Assembly: GCA_913063505.1 (NCBI GenBank)
Contig: CAJXYT010000009.1
Coordinates: 1-40,697, forward strand
Direction of reading: 5' to 3'
Length of the DNA: 40,697 nucleotides
DNA from: an uncultured Gammaproteobacteria bacterium
Lineage (GTDB): Bacteria; Pseudomonadota; Gammaproteobacteria; Steroidobacterales; Woeseiaceae
Positions 8,602-15,667 of the stretch are shown here, piece by piece. A program made the translations under genes and the position numbers. A model generated the notes under the pieces. That model saw only the letters and a list, made by a program, of their open reading frames with translations. It made no database searches and had not been told where the DNA came from. How positions within the stretch are numbered: the first letter of the stretch is position 1; every line of letters starts with the position of its first letter.

Positions 8602-8616
8602 TGAGAATCGTTCTCA
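8602..8616. promoter_or_regulatory. Fur-box-like palindrome between fdhD and HiPIP genes
   Basis: TGAGAATCGTTCTCA has arms TGAGAA/TTCTCA around a 3-base centre. It differs at one base from TGAGAATCATTCTCA, a strong form of the 7-1-7 Fur-binding consensus. It lies 65 bases upstream of fdhD and 140 bases upstream of the HiPIP start, just upstream of the -35 position expected from the fdhD -10 element. Iron-dependent control of one or both iron-rich units is inferred, not shown. Confidence 0.5.
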
Positions 8617-8755
8617 AAACCGAAGAAAATTCATGTGCCTACGCCGTTATACGGGCATTCATAAAAGTTGGTTAGAATGCACGCCAGATGCATTAGATTG
8701 ATCGTTGCCGGGACAGAACCCGGAGCGTTGATAATAAAAAATTAAGGAGATTCCG

Positions 8756-9079
8756 TTGAGCACAATTCCACGCCGTAAGTTTATTCAGTTGTCAGCCGCT
8801 TCGGCTGTTGGTTGCCTCGCATTGTCTGGCCGTGACGCACACGCTGCCGACCTACCGCGACTCACTGAAGATGACCCGATGGCGCAAGCAATGAGATATA
8901 AAAATGACGCATCAAGCGTTGATGCTGCATCGCGAAACAGTCCGGTTACGGATCAAAACTGCGCGAATTGCGCTCTCATTCAAGGCGCCGACGGCGACGC
9001 ATGGCGTCCTTGCCTGATATTCCCGGGCAAGGTTGTTGCGGCCGCTGGATGGTGTTCAGTATGGGCACCGAAAGCCTGA
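8756..9079 (+). CDS. High-potential iron-sulfur protein (HiPIP), TAT-exported
   Basis: Small periplasmic [4Fe-4S] electron carrier operating at high potential, typically feeding a reaction centre or terminal oxidase. 107 residues. PRRKFIQ at 5-11 followed by a hydrophobic stretch and DAHA at about 27-30 gives a twin-arginine signal, leaving a mature protein of about 77 residues. Cluster ligands are C69, C72, C86 and C100 (C-x2-C-x13-C-x13-C), and GWCSVWAPKA is the classic HiPIP end. The start is TTG, supported by AAGGAGA at 8744-8750. A 5-bp hairpin (8708-8723) sits in the leader. A terminator follows, so it is probably a single-gene transcript. Confidence 0.95.
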   Translation: MSTIPRRKFIQLSAASAVGCLALSGRDAHAADLPRLTEDDPMAQAMRYKNDASSVDAASRNSPVTDQNCANCALIQGADGDAWRPCLIFPGKVVAAAGWCSVWAPKA

Positions 9080-9102
9080 TCTAGAAACAATAAATGCAGC
9101 AC

Positions 9103-9131
9103 AAAATGCCGGCGTTTGAGCCGGCATTTTT
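9103..9131 (+). terminator. Rho-independent terminator after HiPIP gene
   Basis: AAAATGCCGGC at 9103-9113 pairs perfectly with GCCGGCATTTT at 9120-9130 (11 bp) around the 6-base loop GTTTGA, running into a T tract. It lies 23 bases past the HiPIP stop. The A-rich foot and T-rich tail suggest it could act in both directions, but the only gene ending here is on the plus strand. Confidence 0.9.
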
Positions 9132-9189
9132 GTGTGTACAATACGCGGCTAAAGGCACCATAAAATGCCATTTATAGCGGAGAAAACTC

Positions 9190-10401
9190 TTGTTTGAATC
9201 ACTGCAGCCCGCCAGTGCGGACCCTATCCTTGGCCTGATCGCTGAGTACAGAGATGACCCTCGCACGGAGAAAATCGATCTGGGCGTTGGGGTGTATCGG
9301 ACGACGGAGGGCAATACGCCAGTACTGCAGGTCGTTAAGCGAGCAGAGCAGATTCTGATCGACGAGCAGGACAGTAAGGCCTACATCGGCACAGCGGGTG
9401 CGGCGGATTTCAATGCGGTAATGCAGGAACTGATTTTCGGTGAATCGAGTCCAGCCGATCGCTTGGTCACGATTCAGACGCCTGGCGGTTCAGGTTCCTT
9501 GCGAGTTGCTGCCGGAATGATTTTCCGTGCGTCGCCCGCCGCATCGGTGTGGGTCAGCGAGCCGACGTGGGTAAACCATATGCCTTTATTGGCGGGGGCG
9601 GGCTTGAGTCTTAAGTCGTATCCATACTATGACGCTCTGAATCATGTCATCAAGATCGATGACATGTTATCGATCTTGAAAGATGCGCCTGCCGGTGACG
9701 TCGTTTTACTGCACGCCTGTTGTCACAATCCATCGGGCCTTGATTTATCCAATAATGAATGGTGCGCGCTTACAGACGTCATAGTTGATCGCAATCTGAT
9801 CCCATTTATCGACATCGCGTATCAAGGTTTTGCGGACGGACTGGATGAAGACGTATTTTGCATTCGTCACATGGCCGAACACGTTCCGGAAATGATCGTT
9901 TCAAGTTCGTGCTCAAAGAATTTCGGATTGTACCGCGACCGCGCAGGCACCTTATCCATGCTTGCTGCGGATAGTGCCGCTCGGGACGTCGTCGACAGTC
10001 AGGTCAACAATCTTGTTCGCACAATCTACTCGGTTCCACCCGATCATGGGGCAGCGGTTGTCAGTCTTATTCTCAACGATGCTGAATTGCGCAATGCCTG
10101 GGTTATCGAGCTTGCTGAAATGCGTGAACGACTGAAGAGCATGAGAGCAATGTTAAACGACGCGCTGGTGTTGAGGGCGCCCGAACACGATTTCTCGCAC
10201 CTCGTGCGGGCTACTGGAATGTTCTGTTTTCTCGGAATCTCGGCAGAGCAGGTTTTACGACTGAAGAAAGACTTTGGCATCTATATGGTCGACTCAAGCC
10301 GGATCAATTTGGCCGGTATTACGCCCGGCAATGTTAATTATCTTGCGGACTCGATCGTCGCCACGCTTCGCGGCGCTAATCATGAGCGCTCTCCCAGATG
10401 A
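9190..10401 (+). CDS. Aspartate/aromatic amino acid aminotransferase (class I, PLP)
   Basis: PLP enzyme of the AspC/TyrB family, exchanging amino groups between aspartate or aromatic amino acids and 2-oxoglutarate. 403 residues, a normal length. TTG at 9190 gives the family's MFESL...ADPILGL beginning and has GGAG 8 bases upstream. The PLP lysine is K243 in SSCSKNFGLY; D208 and Y211 (IDIAYQGF), R251 and the C-terminal SSRINLAGI substrate arginine are present. Cys177-Cys178 replaces the usual small residues before HNPSG. Sequence alone does not separate aspartate from tyrosine specificity. Its 3' end overlaps the convergent DUF192 gene by 26 bases. Confidence 0.92.
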   Translation: MFESLQPASADPILGLIAEYRDDPRTEKIDLGVGVYRTTEGNTPVLQVVKRAEQILIDEQDSKAYIGTAGAADFNAVMQELIFGESSPADRLVTIQTPGGSGSLRVAAGMIFRASPAASVWVSEPTWVNHMPLLAGAGLSLKSYPYYDALNHVIKIDDMLSILKDAPAGDVVLLHACCHNPSGLDLSNNEWCALTDVIVDRNLIPFIDIAYQGFADGLDEDVFCIRHMAEHVPEMIVSSSCSKNFGLYRDRAGTLSMLAADSAARDVVDSQVNNLVRTIYSVPPDHGAAVVSLILNDAELRNAWVIELAEMRERLKSMRAMLNDALVLRAPEHDFSHLVRATGMFCFLGISAEQVLRLKKDFGIYMVDSSRINLAGITPGNVNYLADSIVATLRGANHERSPR

Positions 10402-10873
10402 TGCGGCTTTTTCGGCCGATGTTCAGTCGTCTGGCTGTTCCGGCGTTCAGTTCGAGCACGTAGGTTACCGGCTCGACTGAGGCGAGGGGTGTTAGTGATA
10501 GTGGCTGCGTGTCGTGGATGATCGACGCGACCGTACCGTCAGTTCGAGCAAATACCAAATCCAGCGGTATGTACGTGTTCTTCATCCACATTGAGCGAAT
10601 ATCGCTGTCTTCGTAAACAAATAACATGCCGGTGTCCTTTGGCATATTGCGGACGAACATCAACCCACGACGTTGCTGGTCAAATTCCAACGCGAGATAA
10701 ATCCGCAGCTCATGCTGAGCCCCATTATCTGCATCGATAATTAATGTTGCGCGCTCAAAATCGCCATCCAAAGACCGGACGCCAGCGGGCTGTGTTTCGG
10801 CCGGCGCCTTGCACGCTGCAAAAATTATGAGAAGGACGCTGAGGGCAATGCCAGTTGACGTTTTGCGAGTCAT
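10376..10873 (-). CDS. DUF192 family lipoprotein
   Basis: Member of DUF192, a small conserved beta-rich family of unknown function. 165 residues. LLIIFAACK gives a lipobox with Cys21, so it is probably a lipoprotein. The domain runs from about 40 to 160 with the family hallmarks RRGLMFVRNMPKDTGMLFVY and MWMKNTYIPLDLVF. It sits 36 bases downstream of nagB on the same strand and could be last in a three-gene unit with it and the upstream lipoprotein. Its 3' end overlaps the aminotransferase gene tail-to-tail by 26 bases, leaving no intergenic terminator. Confidence 0.88.
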   Translation of the reverse strand: MTRKTSTGIALSVLLIIFAACKAPAETQPAGVRSLDGDFERATLIIDADNGAQHELRIYLALEFDQQRRGLMFVRNMPKDTGMLFVYEDSDIRSMWMKNTYIPLDLVFARTDGTVASIIHDTQPLSLTPLASVEPVTYVLELNAGTARRLNIGRKSRIIWESAHD

Positions 10874-10909
10874 TTCTATTTCTACTCTAAAATAATCTGT
10901 GCACTAAGC

Positions 10910-11719
10910 CTAATCCAACTCGTAGAAGTTGCCGAACTTTTCAATAATTGGCGTATTTTCACTATTAGCCCAACGAAAGTAATCTCCGTATTCAAGGCAT
11001 GAGGCGGCGGCCTCATCAATAATAAAGGTGGCCCTTTCGTGCATTTGCAGAGCACTGGCCTGGCATCTCGCCGACAAGGGCCCCTCAATCGCGTCGCGCA
11101 CCGCTTCAGCCTTATGAGCCCCGGTAGCCAGCAGTGTGACTCGGCGAGACTCCAGTATGTTGGCAATACCCATAGTGACGGCTAAATGAGGCTGAAACTC
11201 CTCCGCACTAAATAATCGACTGTTATCGTTAACCGTCGACTCAGTCAGGATTTTCATTCTGGTTCTGGAAGACAGGCTGGAACAGGGCTCGTTAAACCCA
11301 ATATGCCCGTTAGAACCAATGCCCAATATTTGAAGATCTATGCCTCCAGCTACAGATATTGCACGCTCATAAGCGGCACCAATAGCGCGCGGATTATCCT
11401 CGAGACCACAGCTGGGCACATGGGTGTTGGCTTTTAGTATATCTATTTGATCAAATAGTTCGCGATTCATAAACGAGCGATAGCTCTGTGGGTTATCCGC
11501 AGTCATTCCAATATATTCGTCGAGATTAAAGGTAGTTATAGCGCGAAAACTTGCCTCACCCTGCTGGTGGCGCTGAATAAGTTTCTGATATAGAGCTATG
11601 GGCGTACTGCCAGTAATCACGCCCATCACAGCCTCAGGCTTTTTATTGAGCAATTCGCAAACAAGCTGTGCGCCCAACTCAGCGACGGCATCAGCATCTT
11701 TGGCAATTATCACTTCCAC
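10910..11719 (-). CDS. nagB: Glucosamine-6-phosphate deaminase
   Basis: Converts glucosamine 6-phosphate to fructose 6-phosphate and ammonia, the last step of amino-sugar catabolism in the cytoplasm. 269 residues. Phosphate-binding loop GVITGSTP at 33-40, catalytic Asp67 in TFNLDEYIG, and the active-site segment GIGSNGHIGFNEP with N137, H139 and E144. The Asn at 137 is as in Bacillus-type NagB rather than the Asp of E. coli. No nagA, nagE or chitin genes are adjacent. It follows a small lipoprotein gene by 19 bases and precedes the DUF192 gene. Confidence 0.93.
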   Translation of the reverse strand: MEVIIAKDADAVAELGAQLVCELLNKKPEAVMGVITGSTPIALYQKLIQRHQQGEASFRAITTFNLDEYIGMTADNPQSYRSFMNRELFDQIDILKANTHVPSCGLEDNPRAIGAAYERAISVAGGIDLQILGIGSNGHIGFNEPCSSLSSRTRMKILTESTVNDNSRLFSAEEFQPHLAVTMGIANILESRRVTLLATGAHKAEAVRDAIEGPLSARCQASALQMHERATFIIDEAAASCLEYGDYFRWANSENTPIIEKFGNFYELD

Positions 11720-11738
11720 GGTTCCCCCTTTGCCAAAA

Positions 11739-12068
11739 CTATTGACCCAGCTTAAAAGTTGCTGAATGACAGTTCAGGTATCGAGACAGCCGTATGCCAT
11801 TTACTTTACCTCCAGCGAGGCCTGAAAAACGCAATCTGCCGCCCTCGTCATTCGGTCGCTGCATGTTTTCATACATCATGTCGGAGCCTAAATAGGTTAC
11901 GGCGGCCTCAATGCTTCCGAATAACGTTGCTTCGAAAGCGCCATCGTCGCCGCAGCCGGACTCGACCTGCACAGGCGATGGGGTGGAATTTTCAGTTGCC
12001 GCGTGCTGGCAGGCGGTCAGTGGGCTAATCAACAGTAGCGCAACGAATAACGTTTTTTGCGCAGACAT
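11739..12068 (-). CDS. Uncharacterised small lipoprotein
   Basis: I do not recognise the family. 109 residues: a signal peptide with lipobox LTAC and lipidated Cys20, a short Thr/Ser/Pro-rich linker, then a compact region containing ESGCGDDGAFEATLFGSIEA and GLAGGKVNGIRLSRYLNC. Cys39 and Cys100 could form a disulfide in the mature protein. It lies 19 bases upstream of nagB on the same strand and divergent from the MoxR operon. A role linked to amino sugars or the cell wall is only a guess from position. Confidence 0.7.
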   Translation of the reverse strand: MSAQKTLFVALLLISPLTACQHAATENSTPSPVQVESGCGDDGAFEATLFGSIEAAVTYLGSDMMYENMQRPNDEGGRLRFSGLAGGKVNGIRLSRYLNCHSATFKLGQ

Positions 12069-12173
12069 GGGCTTTTTTCGGCTCGACGCAATGGAATACC
12101 TATCTTGTGGTCGGAATTGAGGCTAATAATACTTAACTCGGCGAAAAAATTGACTAAAAAATGATGTGACTAG

Positions 12174-12202
12174 TTGGTCTTGCTAGCCATCCTCTCTAGA
12201 AT
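12174..12202 (+). promoter_or_regulatory. Predicted sigma-70 promoter of the MoxR/Bat operon
   Basis: TTGGTC (12174-12179) and TAGAAT (12197-12202) are separated by exactly 17 bases, a good match to both consensus boxes. Transcription would begin near 12209, giving a leader of about 24 bases before the MoxR ATG, which has CGGAG upstream. It is the only promoter-like sequence seen ahead of the six-gene operon. Confidence 0.45.
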
Positions 12203-12232
12203 GGCACGCCGCCGCATCCTTCGGAGTAATTA

Positions 12233-13201
12233 ATGAGCGTTAGAGAGCAATTTCAAAAACTTGAAACTCACGCAAGCGGGCTGATCATCGGTCAGGCGCA
12301 TCTGATCAATCGCATGTTGATCGCGTTGCTGTGTGATGGACACCTTCTGGTCGAAGGTGCGCCCGGTCTGGCGAAGACTCGAGCGATCAAGGTGTTGTCA
12401 GAAAGTATCGAAGGCGATTTTCATCGACTTCAGTTTACCCCCGACTTACTACCAGCAGATTTGACGGGTACCGACATATATCGCCCGCAGGAAGGAACCT
12501 TCGAATTTCGTAAGGGGCCGCTATTCCACAACCTGATTCTCGCGGATGAGATTAACCGCGCGCCGGCGAAAGTTCAGTCCGCATTACTTGAGGCAATGGA
12601 AGAACGACAAATCTCGGTCGGCGATAAGAGTTACCTGCTTGAAGACCTCTTTATGGTAATGGCGACTCAAAACCCAATTGAGCAAGAGGGCACATACCCA
12701 TTACCGGAAGCGCAACTGGATCGATTCCTTCTGCATGTTGAGGTTGGATATCCCACGATCGAAGATGAACGACGAATTCTGGTACTTAACCGCAACGAGG
12801 CGAAACAAGCAGAGCGCGATATGTTCCAACCGCCGGAATTACTGGCCATGTCGTCGATCATGGAGGCGCGACAAGATATTTTGAATCTGCATCTTGCACC
12901 CGAACTCGAGGAATACATTGTCAACGTCGTCGTTGCGACTCGAAATCCGGGCGCGGTGAACGCCGACTTGGACGGACAGGTTCTCTATGGCGCCAGCCCA
13001 CGCGCGAGCATGGGTATCGATCGCGCGGCCAGAGCGCACGCATGGCTCTCGGGCCGCGATTTTGTAGGGCCCGAAGATATTCAGGCTGTGGCACCAGATG
13101 TTCTCCGGCATCGACTGGTGTTGAGTTTCGAAGCTGAAGCAGATGGCGTCGATTCGAACTCCATTATTGCAGGCGTTCTGGATGGCGTCGGAGTTCCCTA
13201 G
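12233..13201 (+). CDS. MoxR-family AAA+ ATPase
   Basis: Chaperone-type AAA+ ATPase of the MoxR family, thought to act with VWA-domain partners in folding or metal insertion of envelope proteins. 322 residues. Walker A is EGAPGLAKT at 41-49, Walker B ILADE at 102-106, followed by the MoxR signatures ALLEAMEERQ and ATQNPIEQEGTYPLPEAQLDRF. The lid domain is C-terminal. First gene of the operon; its TAG overlaps the GTG of the DUF58 gene by one base. Target protein unknown. Confidence 0.95.
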   Translation: MSVREQFQKLETHASGLIIGQAHLINRMLIALLCDGHLLVEGAPGLAKTRAIKVLSESIEGDFHRLQFTPDLLPADLTGTDIYRPQEGTFEFRKGPLFHNLILADEINRAPAKVQSALLEAMEERQISVGDKSYLLEDLFMVMATQNPIEQEGTYPLPEAQLDRFLLHVEVGYPTIEDERRILVLNRNEAKQAERDMFQPPELLAMSSIMEARQDILNLHLAPELEEYIVNVVVATRNPGAVNADLDGQVLYGASPRASMGIDRAARAHAWLSGRDFVGPEDIQAVAPDVLRHRLVLSFEAEADGVDSNSIIAGVLDGVGVP

Positions 13202-14139
13202 TGTCTCTATTGGATCGCCTACCTCGAGATGCTTCGCCAATCAGCGTTAGCCAGGCAGAACTGATTCGTTTGAATGGCCCAGCTCGAGCAATTGCACTTG
13301 ATGTGTTGCGCGTGAAAGCCCTGCAAACGGGTGCTTACGTTTCACACTTTCGTGGGCGCGGCATGGAGTTTGACGAGTCACGTCCTTATCAGCCTGGCGA
13401 TGATCCGCGCAGTATCGACTGGCGCGTTACAGCGCGCAGCACGACAGCTTATACAAAGCTCTTTCGCGAGGAGCGTGAACGACCGGTTCTTGTTGTGGTG
13501 GATCTGCGATCCAATATGCATTTCGCGACACGCGGTTGTTTCAAGTCAGTCAATGCGGCGCGCGCAGCGGCGTTAATCGCCTGGGCCGCCCACCATCGTG
13601 GCGATCGCTTAGGTGGCCTCATATTTGGTGATGCATCTCATTGCGAACTCAAGCCACGCTTGGGTCGTCGCGCGACACTTAGATTTGTTCACCAATTGGC
13701 CACACACAAGGACTGGCAGAACCGGGGTGTCCCGGAAGGCTCAGAGCCGTTGACGCAGGCGTTGTCGGCGCTGCGTAGAGTTGCCAGACCGGGGAGCCTT
13801 GTTGTTATTGTCAGCGATTTCATCGGATTCAATCGCACTGCGCAATCGTATCTGTCCAGCGTCGCGCGTCATAACGAAGTCCTTGCTGTATTTATGAATG
13901 ACCCGATGGAGAAAAAGTTACCGCCGCCCGGACGTTATCGCATCGTATCGCCAGAGGAGGAATTGGCGATCGACACGTACGCTGCGGCTGCACGACACGA
14001 CTATGAAAGTGATTTCGCTGAACGATCGCATGATCTCGAAGTCTTCTGTCATCGCTATGGTGTGCACCTGATGCCGATGTCTACTAATGATGATCCAGTT
14101 GCAACGTTGCAAGCTGCTTTGGGTCGAAGGTCACATTAG
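13201..14139 (+). CDS. DUF58 domain protein of the MoxR/Bat operon
   Basis: DUF58 proteins are constant partners of MoxR and carry a degenerate VWA-like fold; molecular role unknown. 312 residues starting at GTG, one base overlapping the MoxR stop. The diagnostic segment FRGRGMEFDESRPYQPGDDP is at about 49-68, followed by RSIDWRVTARS. The later part has VVVDLRSNMHF and LVVIVSDFI, which echo VWA strand motifs. No membrane segment is seen, unlike many DUF58 proteins with N-terminal helices, so this is the short cytoplasmic form. Confidence 0.92.
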   Translation: MSLLDRLPRDASPISVSQAELIRLNGPARAIALDVLRVKALQTGAYVSHFRGRGMEFDESRPYQPGDDPRSIDWRVTARSTTAYTKLFREERERPVLVVVDLRSNMHFATRGCFKSVNAARAAALIAWAAHHRGDRLGGLIFGDASHCELKPRLGRRATLRFVHQLATHKDWQNRGVPEGSEPLTQALSALRRVARPGSLVVIVSDFIGFNRTAQSYLSSVARHNEVLAVFMNDPMEKKLPPPGRYRIVSPEEELAIDTYAAAARHDYESDFAERSHDLEVFCHRYGVHLMPMSTNDDPVATLQAALGRRSH

Positions 14140-14141
14140 TT

Positions 14142-14633
14142 ATGGATCCCACCGAACTTCCACTGCGCCCGCTACATCTACCCGATCCCATCGGCTGGTG
14201 GCCCTTAGCGCCTGGATGGTGGTTCGTGATCGCGTTGCTGCTCGCAGGCATCGGCTGGCTCGTGCTCCGCGCATGGCAGAAATATCAATTTCTCGCACCG
14301 CAGAGATGTGCCATGCGTACTTTGGCTGAAGTTGAGTCGGACTATCTGACGCGCCGGGATCCGTTGATGCTAGGCAGGCAACTTTCCGAATTATTGCGCC
14401 GCAGCATGCTCGCGTATGCGCCACGCCACGAAGTGGCAGGCCTTACCGGCGATGCCTGGCTGGAGTGGCTGGATCGTGATTTACCGGTTCCGTATTTTCA
14501 TACTGAAGGCGGCAAGAGCTTGCTGCAGTTGCCGTACCGAGATCCGAACGGGGATTTCAGTGATGTCGATATTAATGCATTGTTAGCGGCTGTTCGAATG
14601 CGTCTGGCGACGCCGGTAGGGAGTGCGGTCTAA
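14142..14633 (+). CDS. DUF4381 single-pass membrane protein
   Basis: Small membrane protein typical of gammaproteobacterial MoxR/Bat operons, function unknown. 163 residues. It begins with the family's MDP...PLRPLHLPDPIGWWPLAPGW motif (about 1-26). One transmembrane helix follows at about 27-45 (VIALLLAGIGWLVLRAW), then a cytoplasmic helical domain with LSELLRRSMLAYAP and GDAWLEWLD. It starts 2 bases after DUF58 and its stop overlaps the next ATG (TAATG). Confidence 0.9.
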   Translation: MDPTELPLRPLHLPDPIGWWPLAPGWWFVIALLLAGIGWLVLRAWQKYQFLAPQRCAMRTLAEVESDYLTRRDPLMLGRQLSELLRRSMLAYAPRHEVAGLTGDAWLEWLDRDLPVPYFHTEGGKSLLQLPYRDPNGDFSDVDINALLAAVRMRLATPVGSAV

Positions 14634-15667
14634 TGTGGTCTCTCGCCTGGCCCTTAGTTTTGATGGTGTTGCCATTGCCGATCATTCTTCGTCGTCTGGT
14701 ATCTGAGGCTACTGGTCTGTCTGAGGCGGGGCTTCGCGTACCGAGTATTGACAGCTTCTCGACATTGAAAGATCGCTCCGGAAAAGAGCAGCTTCACAAA
14801 TGGCGATTCTGGATCGCTGTGATCGCCTGGGTTCTCCTAGTGCTCGCGGCTGCACGACCAGAGCGAATCGGAGAAGAGCTGGATGTCTCAGTCGCGGGCC
14901 GAAACCTGATGGTGGCCGTTGATCTTTCCGGTAGCATGAATCAAAAGGATTTCGAACTGGCCGGTCGGCGTGTTGATCGACTGACGGCGACGAAAGCGGT
15001 TGCGAGCGACTTCATCGAGCGCCGTGAAGGCGATCGAATCGGCCTCATACTATTTGGCGAGCGGGCATACCTGCAAGTGCCGCTGACTTTGGATCGAGAG
15101 ACCGTGAATATTTTATTGATGGAAGCGTTCATTGGCCTCGCAGGAGAAAAAACGGCAATCGGTGATGCGATTACACTGGCCGTACGCAGAGTGTATGAAC
15201 AAGATGATAGTGAGGGCGATCAGGTCTTGGTGCTTCTCACTGATGGCGCGAACACCGCAGGCGAGGTCCAGCCTGTCAAAGCAGCTGAGCTTGCCCAACA
15301 GGTTGGTTTGAGGATTTACACAATCGGTATTGGCGCCGAGCAACTTAAAGTGTCCTCATTGTTCGGCGGTCGACGTCTAATTAACCCTTCCACTGACCTC
15401 GACGAAAATACACTGACAAAAATTGCCAGCCTTACGGGCGGCCGATACTTTCGTGCGACTGATACAGCGAGCTTACAGGATATCTACAAACTGATTGACG
15501 AGCTTGAGCCTGTCGAGGAGCCGGAGTCCGGTTTTCGGCCGGTGCAGTCTTATTTCTACTATCCGCTAGGCCTGGCTGTCTTGCTGGTGGCATTGATGAG
15601 TCTTGTCAGTCTTATCGAGCGAGGCGCACTGAGACGAGCGAGCGAGGTAAGTGTAAGTGCTGGCTAA
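14633..15667 (+). CDS. VWA-domain membrane protein, BatA-like
   Basis: Membrane-anchored von Willebrand factor A protein (BatA type). 344 residues. Helices at about 3-20 and 57-74 precede the VWA domain; the MIDAS metal site is DLSGS (D97, S99, S101), with the later Asp in LLTDGAN. A final helix at about 305-325 (YPLGLAVLLVALMSLVSL) anchors the C-terminus. The last 11 bases overlap the next gene. The Bat family was named for aerotolerance in Bacteroides; the role in Gammaproteobacteria is not settled. Confidence 0.92.
   Translation: MWSLAWPLVLMVLPLPIILRRLVSEATGLSEAGLRVPSIDSFSTLKDRSGKEQLHKWRFWIAVIAWVLLVLAAARPERIGEELDVSVAGRNLMVAVDLSGSMNQKDFELAGRRVDRLTATKAVASDFIERREGDRIGLILFGERAYLQVPLTLDRETVNILLMEAFIGLAGEKTAIGDAITLAVRRVYEQDDSEGDQVLVLLTDGANTAGEVQPVKAAELAQQVGLRIYTIGIGAEQLKVSSLFGGRRLINPSTDLDENTLTKIASLTGGRYFRATDTASLQDIYKLIDELEPVEEPESGFRPVQSYFYYPLGLAVLLVALMSLVSLIERGALRRASEVSVSAG

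Noticed and set aside
10910-11719. Horizontal transfer of nagB
   Set aside because: The stretch looked AT-rich at first, but a hand count of 360 bases gave about 52% GC, similar to neighbouring genes.
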